DNA of 20,098 nt from Clostridiaceae bacterium (lineage in GTDB: Bacteria > Bacillota > Clostridia > Acetivibrionales > DTU013), in NCBI GenBank assembly GCA_012799845.1, contig JAAZKL010000101.1, forward strand, positions 1 to 20,098. Reading direction: 5' to 3'. The translations under genes and the position numbers were made by a program. Of the stretch, positions 7,186 through 16,130 are shown piece by piece; position 1 is the stretch's first letter, and each line of letters starts with the position of its first letter. The notes beneath the pieces were generated by a model, which saw only the letters and a list, made by a program, of their open reading frames with translations, had not been told where the DNA came from and did not search any database.

Positions 7186-8127
7186 ATGAACGATTCTGTC
7201 AGAGTTCTCAGGAACATTATCGACAATGTGGAGAATGTAATGGTCGGCAAGCGTTCCGCCGTGGAACTTGCTGTGATATCGCTGATCTGCAACGGCCACG
7301 TCCTCATCGAGGATGTTCCCGGCGTAGGAAAAACCAGCCTGGTGTCTGCACTTGCCAAATCCATAAACGCGTCGTTCCGCAGGATCCAGTTCACACCGGA
7401 CATACTGCCTTCCGATATAACCGGTTTTTCTGTTTATAATCAGAAGACAGGCGATTTCGAATACAGGCCTGGCGCTATAATGAGCCAGATAATCCTTGCA
7501 GACGAAATCAACCGTACATCTCCCAAGACACAGGCAAGTCTCCTGGAAGTCATGGAAGAATACCAGGTTACGGTCGACGGTGTTACATACAAGGTGCCAA
7601 AACCCTTCATGGTACTGGCCACCCAGAACCCTGTCGAATACGTCGGCACTTACCCTCTGCCTGAAGCACAGATCGACCGCTTTTTTATGAAGATATCCAT
7701 AGGCTATCCGACCAATGCGGAAGAAAGCTATATCCTGTCCAGGTTCCAACTCGACAACCCGCTGGAAAAGCTGATGCCGGTAGCTGAGAGCAGCGATATA
7801 ATATCGCTCCAGGATGAGATCAGGAATGTGCATGTGGATAAAAGCCTCAGCAACTACATTGTGGAAATAGTCAGCCAGACCAGGAGGCATCCCGACGTAG
7901 CTCTCGGATCGAGTCCCAGGGGTTCGCTTGCACTGTTCAGGGCTTCGCAGGCATGGGCGTTTTATAACGGCCGTGATTTCGTGATCCCTGATGACGTAAG
8001 AAAAATGGTGATACCAGTCCTTTCCCACAGGATCATGCTCAAGCAGGAGGCAAAGCTCAAGAAGATCAACCCGGTGGAAATATTGAATTACATCGTTTCA
8101 AGAACAAATGTGCCGGTGGTGAACTAG
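7186..8127 (+). CDS. MoxR-family AAA+ ATPase
   Basis: A cytosolic AAA+ ATPase of the MoxR family, whose members act as chaperones that mature or activate partner proteins, often with DUF58/VWA partners. Walker A is GVGKTS (residues 46-51). Walker B is ILADEINR, with D106-E107. The sensor region is MVLATQNPVEYVGTYPLPEAQIDRF, and an AAA-lid domain follows (SPRGSLALFRASQAWAFYNGRDFVIPDDV). I choose the ATG at 7186, because GAGGG lies nine bases before it; the in-frame ATG at 7177 directly abuts that site. It heads an operon with the DUF58 gene one base downstream and the transglutaminase gene next. The same order is known in Bacillus subtilis (yeaC-yeaD-yebA). A TATACT box at 7138-7143 is a possible -10, without a convincing -35. 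Confidence 0.93.
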   Translation: MNDSVRVLRNIIDNVENVMVGKRSAVELAVISLICNGHVLIEDVPGVGKTSLVSALAKSINASFRRIQFTPDILPSDITGFSVYNQKTGDFEYRPGAIMSQIILADEINRTSPKTQASLLEVMEEYQVTVDGVTYKVPKPFMVLATQNPVEYVGTYPLPEAQIDRFFMKISIGYPTNAEESYILSRFQLDNPLEKLMPVAESSDIISLQDEIRNVHVDKSLSNYIVEIVSQTRRHPDVALGSSPRGSLALFRASQAWAFYNGRDFVIPDDVRKMVIPVLSHRIMLKQEAKLKKINPVEILNYIVSRTNVPVVN

Positions 8128-8128
8128 C

Positions 8129-9328
8129 ATGAGAAAAAGCAGGATCCTTTTCATCTGCCTGTTTTTTTCCGCCCTGACCTTCACATATTTCAACGGCGGC
8201 AAGGTGCCCTACATGCTCCTTTACACCATGCTGATACTGCCTGTCATATCGATTGCGTTCACGCTTGTCATCTATCTGCGGTTCAAATTCGGTCAGGATC
8301 TGGACAAACGGTTTGTGACCAAAGGCGACAAGGTAAAATTCATCTTCAGTATAAATAATGAGGATTTCTTCCTATACCCCTACCTCAGGGTATCGTTCCA
8401 CGGATCCAATACTATTTTCGAAAACCAGTACCAGATCAGGAGTTTTTCCCTGAATCCCTTCTCGGGGCGCAACTACGATTTTGAACTGCAATGCAATTAC
8501 AGGGGCAATTACGAGATCGGGATCAACTACGTTGAGATCGAAGATGTCTTCGGACTTATAAAGATGAGATATACTTTGGATCAACCGAAATATATCACCG
8601 TATACCCGAAAATCATCTACCTGGAGAAATTCCGCCTAAAAACAGATTTCATGTCTGAAGCCCAGGCGATGCTCAATACCAGGGATGAAGACATGACTAC
8701 CATAAGCGACGTCAGGAAGTACCAATACGGCGATTCCCTCAGGAGGATACACTGGAAGCTGACAGCGCGAACACAGGAACTGATGGTCAAGAAGTTCCAG
8801 AGCACATCCGAAACCAACACGCTCATGCTGCTCGATCTGAAGAAGAACGATTTCGCCCCGGGCGAGAACATAATCCTCGAAGACAAGCTGATCGAAGCTG
8901 CGGTCGCGGTGCTTTATTACTGCCTGTACAAATGGATACCCGTAGAGCTTGTATATTTCAGCGATACACTCCACAGCATCCATGCAAAAAACCATCTCAT
9001 GTTCAATGAAATATACGAAGCGCTGGCAAAGGTCAAATTCAACGGTGAGATCGCCGTTGAGGACCTGCTTGAGATCTACACGGAAAATGCGCTGAAAAGC
9101 ACCAATGTGGTTTTGTTCACATCAAACCTCAATTACGACCTGTACGGCCAGATCTATAAGACCGCATGCTCAGGCTACAATGTAAGCCTGGTATATATAT
9201 CGCCTGAAAAAATAACGGGCACCAGGGACGATGAGATCGAGGACATCCTCTCGTCTCTTCCCGAAATCGGCATAGACAGTTACAGGATAGGGATCGACGA
9301 TGATATAAAGGTTATTCTTGAAAGCTAG
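8129..9328 (+). CDS. DUF58 domain-containing protein
   Basis: A 399-residue protein with two N-terminal hydrophobic segments (about residues 5-20 and 28-48), an immunoglobulin-like beta-rich middle, and the DUF58 signature (RKYQYGDSLRRIHWKLTART, near residues 196-215) before a VWA-like alpha/beta C-terminal region. DUF58 proteins are usual partners of MoxR ATPases and transglutaminase-like membrane proteins; their exact biochemical role is not established. The ATG lies one base after the moxR stop, with a GGTGG stretch in the end of moxR as probable ribosome binding site, so translation is likely coupled. Length agrees with Bacillus YeaD-like proteins. Location at the membrane is inferred from the hydrophobic start. 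Confidence 0.92.
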   Translation: MRKSRILFICLFFSALTFTYFNGGKVPYMLLYTMLILPVISIAFTLVIYLRFKFGQDLDKRFVTKGDKVKFIFSINNEDFFLYPYLRVSFHGSNTIFENQYQIRSFSLNPFSGRNYDFELQCNYRGNYEIGINYVEIEDVFGLIKMRYTLDQPKYITVYPKIIYLEKFRLKTDFMSEAQAMLNTRDEDMTTISDVRKYQYGDSLRRIHWKLTARTQELMVKKFQSTSETNTLMLLDLKKNDFAPGENIILEDKLIEAAVAVLYYCLYKWIPVELVYFSDTLHSIHAKNHLMFNEIYEALAKVKFNGEIAVEDLLEIYTENALKSTNVVLFTSNLNYDLYGQIYKTACSGYNVSLVYISPEKITGTRDDEIEDILSSLPEIGIDSYRIGIDDDIKVILES

Positions 9329-9347
9329 GAGCAGGAGGAATGATACC

Positions 9348-11783
9348 GTGTTGAAGAGCATATCCAAAAAAATGCCGGATGCATTATTGGCAGTGCTGGT
9401 CGCATTCAGCATCACATTTGCCCTTGCATCAGCCATGAGCCTTACCTACCCGCCTGCGTCGATGCTGCTTGTCATACTGGCAATGATCGTGGTATTCCTT
9501 TTCATATTCTACAACAGGACCACCGTTATTGTTACCGCTGTATTGCTTGGCACTGCATTGGTTTCCTCATTGATTTATGTGCTTCACTACAGATTGTTCG
9601 AAGAGTTGATAGAGTTTTTCGACAGCTATTTTTACTGGCTCTATGATTTTATGATGTATTCCGATGCGCTGGACCCGAAATACCAGCTTATCACCATAAT
9701 GGCCTTATGTTTGTTGGTTTCTGTACTTTCTTACATGTTCGTTGTACAGAGGTTCAGATTTTTGGTCATATTGGCGGCGGGCATCAGTATATTCGCCATA
9801 CAGGCAACTTACAGGATATCTGCCAGTATCGTATCCTTTTATCTTTTCCTGGCTGCGGCGTTGATTTCCTATCTTAAATACGTTTACATGATAAAGAGCG
9901 AAAAAGAAGTCAATGACTACGTAAAGCCGCCCGTCCTTATGCTCTGGAGCATACCGATAAGCGCGGTGATCATCCTGCTGGCGACCTCGTTACATGCCAG
10001 CGACAAACCGATCCAATGGAAGTGGCTTGACCAGAAAATCACGTCGATATACAACCAGTTTAAAGAAGGCTTTGATTATGAGACATTCGACTACTTCTCA
10101 CTTTCGGCATCATCGGGCTTCGGTGACAGTGACGGTTTCCTTGGGGGCAGGGTCAGACTGGACAGGACAAATGTGCTCCAGGTGACTACAAACAGGAGGA
10201 TATATCTCAGGGGTGCCTCCAAGGACGTGTACACAGGCAGCAAATGGGTCAACAGCGTTGACGCGCTGACACCGTCGTCTGAAGACCCGGACAGGCTTTT
10301 CAGCGATGCCGGGGAAATGCTCGAAGGAATGAAGATTCTTATCGGCAGCGATGAACTGCCGAAGGGGTATTTCATAGAGAATTCTGTTTTGGTGACATTC
10401 CTGAACCTTAAGACAAAATCTCTTTTCATACCATCAAAGGTCAACTTCCTCAGGCTGCCTGACGATAGAATGACAACATACCTGAACGATACCGGAGACC
10501 TTTCGGCGGAAGAAAGGCTTTCGAAGAACTTCGGGTATCGAATGACATCATATATTCCTGCAGTCGGCTCGCAGCAATTTGAAGAAGCGCTGAGGAAAAG
10601 CAAAAGAGGCCTGTATGATGAGTATCTTTCACAACTTAGGACTTCAATGCACATACGCAACTTGGAAGATGCAGTATCGTCCGATTCCGGCGACAGTATG
10701 ACAGATGCCTCTTCTTCAATGGCCGAACTGCAGCAAAGGTATGATACGGTCCTGGAATTAAAGGAAAACAGTGACGGCATCTATAAAAAATATCTTCAGA
10801 TTCCTGATGAGCTGCCTCAAAGGATAAAAGACCTGGCGGCATCCCTGGTCTTATCGGCGGACAATGATTACGACAAGGCAAGGGCCATTGAAAAATATGT
10901 CGCTGAAAATTTCACATATAATCTTGATGTGCGTTCGACACCCAGAAACAGGGATTTTGTGGACTATTTCCTGTTTGACCAGCAGGAAGGCTATTGCTCA
11001 TATTTCGCTTCTGCCATGACCATCCTTGCAAGATGCGCAGGACTTCCCGCAAGATATGTCGAAGGTTACATGCTTCCGCCGGAACCCGAAGAGGGCAAAT
11101 ACAACTCATATGTGGTAACCAACATGCAGGCGCACGCGTGGACTGAGATCTATTTCGAGGGCTATGGCTGGCTGCCCTTCGAACCCACTCCCCCGTTCAG
11201 GAACACCTACTATGCGGTGGAGATCCAGGAATATGTCAATATAAGCCCCTATTATAACCCGGCATATGACTATTACATGGAAATGATGAAAAGGTTCTAC
11301 AGCCAGGACCCCACACGCATCACAGATCCCTTCCCGGTATACACGCAAAGAGGTCTGAACGTGGCCGATATAGTAACGAAAGCCTTATTGGTTGTCGGCA
11401 TATTGTTCGTCCTTTTGCTGGCCTTCAACGCCGTGCGAAGCAAACTGAGGCTATTCAGGCTCAGAATGATGGGACCTGGCGCTTCTGTGATCGGACACTA
11501 TGACTATTACATAAAATCGCTGAAAATCATCGGTCTTGGGATCGATCCTGCGGAAACGCCATACCACTACTCCGCCAGGATCGATAAGCTGCTGTACTTC
11601 AGCCCCGTCCGTTTCAGACAGATAACCGACATTTTCGTGAAGGTAAGATACAGCAACCATGGCGCTACGGAAAAAGAAAAGCAGCTGTTCACCGAGTTCA
11701 ACCCCGGTTTCCTGAACGAAATCAGGTTGTCCATGGGCAGTCTGAAGTATTTCGCACTGAAGTACATCCTGGGAAGGATTTGA
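9348..11783 (+). CDS. Membrane-anchored transglutaminase-like protein (TgpA/YebA type)
   Basis: Large membrane protein with about six N-terminal hydrophobic segments, a long extracytoplasmic part holding a transglutaminase-like (papain-fold) domain, one more membrane segment (ADIVTKALLVVGILFVLLLA), and a cytosolic tail resembling the DUF4129 region. Active-site residues in this numbering are Cys550 (GYCSYFAS), His596 (AHAW) and Glu612 (PFEPTP) in the usual Asp/Glu position. Related proteins act at the cell envelope as proteases or cross-linking enzymes; the substrate here is unknown. I choose GTG 9348 because AGGAGG (9333-9338) is nine bases upstream. A TTG at 9318, overlapping the DUF58 gene, would add ten residues. 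It is the last gene of the MoxR operon, and a strong hairpin follows. Confidence 0.92.
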   Translation: MLKSISKKMPDALLAVLVAFSITFALASAMSLTYPPASMLLVILAMIVVFLFIFYNRTTVIVTAVLLGTALVSSLIYVLHYRLFEELIEFFDSYFYWLYDFMMYSDALDPKYQLITIMALCLLVSVLSYMFVVQRFRFLVILAAGISIFAIQATYRISASIVSFYLFLAAALISYLKYVYMIKSEKEVNDYVKPPVLMLWSIPISAVIILLATSLHASDKPIQWKWLDQKITSIYNQFKEGFDYETFDYFSLSASSGFGDSDGFLGGRVRLDRTNVLQVTTNRRIYLRGASKDVYTGSKWVNSVDALTPSSEDPDRLFSDAGEMLEGMKILIGSDELPKGYFIENSVLVTFLNLKTKSLFIPSKVNFLRLPDDRMTTYLNDTGDLSAEERLSKNFGYRMTSYIPAVGSQQFEEALRKSKRGLYDEYLSQLRTSMHIRNLEDAVSSDSGDSMTDASSSMAELQQRYDTVLELKENSDGIYKKYLQIPDELPQRIKDLAASLVLSADNDYDKARAIEKYVAENFTYNLDVRSTPRNRDFVDYFLFDQQEGYCSYFASAMTILARCAGLPARYVEGYMLPPEPEEGKYNSYVVTNMQAHAWTEIYFEGYGWLPFEPTPPFRNTYYAVEIQEYVNISPYYNPAYDYYMEMMKRFYSQDPTRITDPFPVYTQRGLNVADIVTKALLVVGILFVLLLAFNAVRSKLRLFRLRMMGPGASVIGHYDYYIKSLKIIGLGIDPAETPYHYSARIDKLLYFSPVRFRQITDIFVKVRYSNHGATEKEKQLFTEFNPGFLNEIRLSMGSLKYFALKYILGRI

Positions 11784-11793
11784 AAAGTGAAGC

Positions 11794-11819
11794 AAAGCCG
11801 TTCATCAATGAACGGCTTT
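11794..11819. terminator. Hairpin between convergent genes, probable bidirectional terminator
   Basis: AAAGCCGTTCAT and ATGAACGGCTTT form a perfect 12-bp inverted repeat around CA, ten bases past the transglutaminase gene stop and 49 bases past the convergent ACT-protein gene. The T tracts are short (TTT on each side), so termination may be partial, but position and stem strength fit a shared terminator. Confidence 0.7.
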
Positions 11820-11868
11820 ACTGATTGAAGCATGTTTTCTTATTTCAGTATATTATCATTGGAACCGG

Positions 11869-12300
11869 TCACAGATCGTAAACTTCTTCAGCCGTCAGCA
11901 CGTTTATTCCATTGGAACTCAAAACCTCTTCCGCTTTTTCCGGTTCTCCGGTCTTAAGGATTACCAGGGCTTCGTCTTCCTTCTTGCTGACAAAGGCATA
12001 CATATACTCTATTTCGACTCCGGCGTCGTTCAGGATCCTCAGCGCCGCCGCCAGTCCTCCGGGCTGATCCTTAACCCCTATTGCCGTAACCGAGGTCACG
12101 CTCGTGGTGAACCCGTTATCCCGCAATACTTCTTCCGCCCTGACAGGGTTGTTCACGATCAGCCTCAGAATGCCGAAATTCGTAGTGTCCGCCAATGACA
12201 AAGCACTGATGTCTATTACATTGTCACCTAATATCGTGGTCACTTCTGCAAGCCGTCCGGATTTGTTTTCCAGAAAAATAGAAATCTGCTTTACAAACAT
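11869..12300 (-). CDS. Tandem ACT-domain amino-acid-binding protein
   Basis: A 143-residue protein made of two ACT domains (about 1-68, starting MFVKQISIFLENKSGRLAEV, and about 70-143, starting IGVKDQPGGLAAALRIL). ACT domains bind amino acids and act as sensors or regulators. No enzyme or DNA-binding domain is attached. The start is the ATG at 12300, with AGGAGG eight bases upstream. The frame stays open to 12384, but that extension has no site and would run into paaK. Stand-alone ACT proteins commonly accompany paaK and indolepyruvate oxidoreductase genes, so sensing of an aromatic amino acid is a reasonable inference. It is the last gene of the iorA-iorB-paaK run, 80 bases after paaK, with a hairpin in the gap. 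Confidence 0.9.
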   Translation of the reverse strand: MFVKQISIFLENKSGRLAEVTTILGDNVIDISALSLADTTNFGILRLIVNNPVRAEEVLRDNGFTTSVTSVTAIGVKDQPGGLAAALRILNDAGVEIEYMYAFVSKKEDEALVILKTGEPEKAEEVLSSNGINVLTAEEVYDL

Positions 12301-12342
12301 GGATCTTACCTCCTGTTCATATTTGTTGCAGTTAGTAATTAT

Positions 12343-12366
12343 ATGCAGCAGATATCGCTGCTGCAT
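12343..12366 (-). other. Hairpin between paaK and the ACT-domain gene
   Basis: ATGCAGCAG and CTGCTGCAT form a perfect 9-bp stem with a six-base loop, on the minus-strand transcript between the paaK stop and the ACT-gene ribosome binding site. No T tract follows, so it is more likely an mRNA stability or processing element than a terminator. Confidence 0.5.
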
Positions 12367-12380
12367 CCTTCTGATGTTTG

Positions 12381-13682
12381 TCATATCTTACGTTTGTCGA
12401 TCACCCTTTTTGCTTTGCCCTGGCTGCGTTCGATGGATTTGGGTTCGACAAGCTTGACCTGCACGCTTAATCCTAATGTATCTTCTATCCTCTTCCTGAT
12501 ATTTTTCTCAATGTCTTCTATCCTCTTAACTTCATCGGAAAACATCGTAGATGTCATTTCGACCCATACTTCCATTACATCAAGGTTCGATACCCTGTCG
12601 ACAATGATCAGGTAATGAGGCGCCGTATCTCCCATCTCAAGCAGAACGCTCTCTATCTGGCTCGGGAATACGTTTACGCCACGTATTATCAGCATGTCGT
12701 CAGTACGTCCTGTCACCTTGCTCATCCTGACAAGCGTTCTTCCACATGCGCACGGCGAGTACTCAAGCGAGGAAACATCTCTCGTCCTGTACCGGATCAA
12801 TGGCAGGCCTTCCTTTGTGATCGTGGTGAATACCAATTCTCCCTGCGATCCAGGAGGCAGTACTTCCTCGGTTTCGGGATCTATTATTTCAGGTATGAAA
12901 TGGTCTTCCTGTATATGGAGGCCGCATTTGCACGGACACTCGGACGCAACGCCGGGACCTATGACTTCACTGAGACCGTATATGTCTATTGCCAGTATTC
13001 CCAGTTTTCTTTCTATCTCGTTCCTCATCGCATCAGAACATGGCTCCGCTCCAAAAACGCCCGCCTTCAGCTTAAGTTCGCTGAGCTTTATACCTGCCTC
13101 CTCTATTTCCTCGGCCATATACAGCGCATAAGAAGGTGTACACGCAAGTATCGTCGTGCCGAAGTCCTTCATTATCTCCACCTGGAGCCTTGTATTGCCG
13201 CCTGAGATCGGAATGACTGATGCGCCCAGTTTTTCAGCACCATAATGGGCACCAAGGCCGCCGGTGAAAAGGCCATAACCGTAAGCCACCTGTATCACCG
13301 ATTCCTTTGTGGCTCCGGCACTGACCAGTGTCCTTGCCATGACTTCGGACCATCTCTCGATGTCGCTCCTGGTATAACCGACTACCGTCTTTTTTCCGGT
13401 CGTTCCTGATGATGCATGGATCCTGACGATCTCGCTCAGCGGTACCGCAAATGTACCGAACGGGTAATTGTCTCTCAGATCCTGCTTGTAAGTAAAGGGA
13501 AGCTTCGGGAGGTCTTCGATACCCTTTATGTCTCCCGGTTCAATACCCTTTTCCTGCATCCTTGCCCTGTAATAAGGGACGTTGTGATAAACTCTTTTGA
13601 CAGTTTTGATCAGCCGCTCATTCTGAAGCTTTTGCATCTCCTCTCTGGGCATGCATTCACGCGACTGGTTCCAATACAGCAT
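12381..13682 (-). CDS. paaK: Phenylacetate--CoA ligase (arylacetate-CoA ligase)
   Basis: A 433-residue AMP-forming ligase joining phenylacetate or related arylacetates to CoA. The adenylation motifs are present: SSGTTGKKT (91-99), YGLSE (235-239), RYRTRD (298-303), and a C-terminal lid with 'IIRGVNVFPSQIE'. Five cysteines in CPCKC (249-253) and CAC (312-314) could form a structural metal site. The ATG has AGGAGG seven bases upstream. It follows iorB after 122 bases on the same strand; I see no clear promoter or terminator in that gap. With IorAB it connects arylacetate, arylacetyl-CoA and aryl-pyruvate. Phenylacetate, indoleacetate and 4-hydroxyphenylacetate are all possible substrates. Full length, no damage seen. 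Confidence 0.94.
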   Translation of the reverse strand: MLYWNQSRECMPREEMQKLQNERLIKTVKRVYHNVPYYRARMQEKGIEPGDIKGIEDLPKLPFTYKQDLRDNYPFGTFAVPLSEIVRIHASSGTTGKKTVVGYTRSDIERWSEVMARTLVSAGATKESVIQVAYGYGLFTGGLGAHYGAEKLGASVIPISGGNTRLQVEIMKDFGTTILACTPSYALYMAEEIEEAGIKLSELKLKAGVFGAEPCSDAMRNEIERKLGILAIDIYGLSEVIGPGVASECPCKCGLHIQEDHFIPEIIDPETEEVLPPGSQGELVFTTITKEGLPLIRYRTRDVSSLEYSPCACGRTLVRMSKVTGRTDDMLIIRGVNVFPSQIESVLLEMGDTAPHYLIIVDRVSNLDVMEVWVEMTSTMFSDEVKRIEDIEKNIRKRIEDTLGLSVQVKLVEPKSIERSQGKAKRVIDKRKI

Positions 13683-13804
13683 AAAGAACCCTCCTGTTAT
13701 ATTTATTTATGCCCTTTATCCTCCCGCGAGAATAGCTTTCAGGGTTTACAGGCGACCGCCCGCCCCACGCAAAAGCAACAGGCTGAAAAGCAAGCTGAGG
13801 AATG

Positions 13805-14380
13805 TCACCGCACCTCAAATCCCGCGTTGAATGCCTTTAGGTTGACATCCAGGAATTTTTGCGGCACAACTTCTTCAATGGCCTCCAGCCATACTTCCTT
13901 CCCTATTGAGGAAGTCCCCGCCAGAAGACCGATCAGTACAAGGTTCACAGCTTTTATATTGCCGCATTTCCTCGCTATATCAAGGGCGTCGACAGAACGG
14001 ATACGGACTCCTGCAGCCTGAAGCCTGTCGATGATGCCCTCCGGATATGTGGTGCTGCCGGTGATGACAGGCATTGGGTCGATCTCCTGGTCGTTCAGCA
14101 CCAGCGTTCCCTCTTTTTTCAGATAATCTATCCAGCGCAAGGCTTCAAGCTTCTCAAACGCAACCAGGAAATCCGCCTCGCCCTTCTCAATAATAGGTGA
14201 ATATACCTTTTTGCCCATCTTGACATATGTTACGACACTGCCGCCTCTTTGCGACATGCCATGTACTTCCGACACTTTTACATCATATCCCTGCTTCTGG
14301 GCCACTTTGCCCAGCAGCCTGCTTGCCAGCAGCGTTCCCTGGCCGCCTACGCCCACTATCATGATATTCAGGTCATTCAT
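13805..14380 (-). CDS. iorB: Indolepyruvate oxidoreductase subunit beta
   Basis: The small, gamma-type subunit of indolepyruvate:ferredoxin oxidoreductase. It begins with a Rossmann-like glycine motif (NIMIVGVGGQGTLLASRLLG) and carries 'EVHGMSQRGGSVVTYVKMG', hallmarks of the pyruvate/ketoisovalerate oxidoreductase catalytic domain. With IorA it oxidatively decarboxylates aryl-pyruvates to arylacetyl-CoA and reduces ferredoxin; the reverse reaction is also known in anaerobes. I use the ATG at 14380; an in-frame GTG at 14389 would add three residues. The start overlaps the iorA stop by eight bases, so translation is coupled and equal subunit amounts are likely. About 191 residues, normal for IorB. 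Confidence 0.94.
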   Translation of the reverse strand: MNDLNIMIVGVGGQGTLLASRLLGKVAQKQGYDVKVSEVHGMSQRGGSVVTYVKMGKKVYSPIIEKGEADFLVAFEKLEALRWIDYLKKEGTLVLNDQEIDPMPVITGSTTYPEGIIDRLQAAGVRIRSVDALDIARKCGNIKAVNLVLIGLLAGTSSIGKEVWLEAIEEVVPQKFLDVNLKAFNAGFEVR

Positions 14381-16115
14381 TTTTATCACCGGCCTTTTCT
14401 ATTGCATTGAAAGCGCATACACTGCTGCAGAGCTTGCAGCCGACGCACAGCGCGCTGTTGATCTCTATCGCGTCGCCCTTGTCGACTATTGCAGGACAGC
14501 CTATCTTCATGCAGCTTCTGCACTTCCTGCAATTGTCGTTTATTCTCTGCGGCCCTTCGTAACGCACCTGCTTCAGCAGCGCGCACGGCCTCTGGGCGAT
14601 AATGACGGACGGTTCATCCGCTTCTGTTTCTTCCTTTACGACCTTCTCGAAACCATTGATGTCGAACGGGTCAGCTATCCTCACCCTTTCGACGCCTACT
14701 GCCTTTGCCAGAAGTTCCAGGTCGACCTGCTTCGTCGGCTCTCCCTTGATGGTGAAGCCTGTGGCGGGATTATGCTGGTGCCCTGTCATCCCGGTGATGG
14801 AATTGTCCAGTATTATGACAGTTGAACAGCCCTTGTTGTAAACTATGTCTATCAGCCCGGTTATACCGGAGTGGATGAATGTAGAGTCACCAAGCACTGC
14901 CACTGTTTTCTTGCCGAACTCCCTGCCGCGTGCTTTTTCCATGCCGTGGGCCATTCCGATACTGGCTCCCATGCATACGCAAGTATCCATGGACTGTGCC
15001 GGCGGAAGCGCGGCAAGCGTGTAGCAGCCAATGTCTCCTGTTACGGTCAGCTTCAATTTCTTAAGTACGTGGAACGTACCTCTGTGAGGGCATCCCGGAC
15101 ACATGACAGGAGGCCTCTGAGGGGCCTGGACGTCAAAGTCATAAGCTTTTTCGGGCTTTATGCCGCACAGCCTGTCTCTTATCAGGGCCGCCGAATATTC
15201 GCCGGTAACCGGCAGCAGATCCTTGCCTGTCACCTCGATCCCCATCTTTTTGATCTGATTCTCGAAAAACGGCTCCAGTTCTTCTATGACATACAATTTG
15301 TCCACTTTAGAGGCAAATTCCCTGATAAGTCCTTCCGGCAGCGGATATACCAGGCCAAGCTTCAGGTATGAAACGTCGCCGAAAGCTTCCCGGGCGTACT
15401 GGTATGAAATGCCCGACGTGATGACTCCTATATCCTTTCTGCCCCATTCGATCCTGTTGAGCGATGTCGTTTCGGCAAAACTCCTGAGCTCCGCCATCCT
15501 TTTTTCGACCGCCAGGTGCCTTCCCCTTGCCATTGCGGGCATCATGACATACTTTGACGGATCCTTTACATACGGCTTCAGCCCGACATCGCTTCTTTCC
15601 TCCAGTTCGACGAAACTGCGCGAATGGGCGACACGTGTGGTCAGCCTTACTATAACAGGGCAATCGAATTTTTCACTGATTTCAAACGCAGCCTTCGTAT
15701 AATCCCTGCATTCCCGGCTGTCAGAGGGCTCCAGCATCGGTACCATGGATGCGCGGGCATAGAACCTTGAATCCTGTTCATTCTGGGAACTGTGCATCCC
15801 CGGGTCGTCTGCGGCCATTATGACAAGCCCGCCGTTCACACCTGTATATGATACTGTAAAGAGCGGATCCGCGGCCACATTGAGGCCCACGTGCTTCATC
15901 GAGCAGATGGATCTTGCCCCGGCAAGGGATGCGCCTATCGCTGCTTCCAGCGCCACCTTTTCATTCGGGGACCATTCGCTGTAGATCTCATCATATTTGG
16001 CTATATTTTCGGTTATTTCGGTACTCGGAGTTCCGGGATAAGCTGTGGCGACTTTTACGCCTGCTTCATACGCCCCCCTGGCTACTGCTTCATTTCCCAA
16101 CAACAGTTCTTTCAT
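14373..16115 (-). CDS. iorA: Indolepyruvate ferredoxin oxidoreductase subunit alpha
   Basis: The 580-residue large subunit of an oxygen-sensitive thiamine-diphosphate enzyme. The N-terminal pyrimidine-binding domain starts 'LLLGNEAVARGAYEAGVKVATAYPGTPSTEI' in two parts around residues 4-35. The TPP-binding region holds 'GDIGCYTLAALPPAQS' and 'AVLGDSTFIHSGITGL', with the metal-site stretch ILDNSITGMTGHQ. The C-terminus carries two ferredoxin-type [4Fe-4S] motifs, CRKCRSCMKIGCP and CVGCKLCSSVCAF. The ATG has GAGGAG six bases upstream. A promoter at 16242-16270 gives a leader of about 120 bases holding five 10-bp repeats. It is first in the iorA-iorB-paaK-ACT run. Tryptophan-, phenylalanine- and tyrosine-derived 2-oxoacids are the known substrates. 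Confidence 0.96.
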   Translation of the reverse strand: MKELLLGNEAVARGAYEAGVKVATAYPGTPSTEITENIAKYDEIYSEWSPNEKVALEAAIGASLAGARSICSMKHVGLNVAADPLFTVSYTGVNGGLVIMAADDPGMHSSQNEQDSRFYARASMVPMLEPSDSRECRDYTKAAFEISEKFDCPVIVRLTTRVAHSRSFVELEERSDVGLKPYVKDPSKYVMMPAMARGRHLAVEKRMAELRSFAETTSLNRIEWGRKDIGVITSGISYQYAREAFGDVSYLKLGLVYPLPEGLIREFASKVDKLYVIEELEPFFENQIKKMGIEVTGKDLLPVTGEYSAALIRDRLCGIKPEKAYDFDVQAPQRPPVMCPGCPHRGTFHVLKKLKLTVTGDIGCYTLAALPPAQSMDTCVCMGASIGMAHGMEKARGREFGKKTVAVLGDSTFIHSGITGLIDIVYNKGCSTVIILDNSITGMTGHQHNPATGFTIKGEPTKQVDLELLAKAVGVERVRIADPFDINGFEKVVKEETEADEPSVIIAQRPCALLKQVRYEGPQRINDNCRKCRSCMKIGCPAIVDKGDAIEINSALCVGCKLCSSVCAFNAIEKAGDKNE

Positions 16116-16130
16116 ATATGTCTCCTCATC

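Noticed and set aside
7141..8028. A 295-codon minus-strand open frame opposite the MoxR gene.
   Set aside because: It mirrors a clear AAA+ ATPase, has no family motif and no ribosome binding site that I can see.
9318..9347. TTG 9318 as the transglutaminase gene start.
   Set aside because: It has only a weak AAAGG upstream and overlaps the DUF58 gene, while GTG 9348 has AGGAGG at ideal spacing.
13683..13804. A promoter, terminator or small gene between iorB and paaK.
   Set aside because: Only a 4-bp GGCG/CGCC stem, short open frames and a spare GGGAGG without a following start codon are visible; none is convincing.
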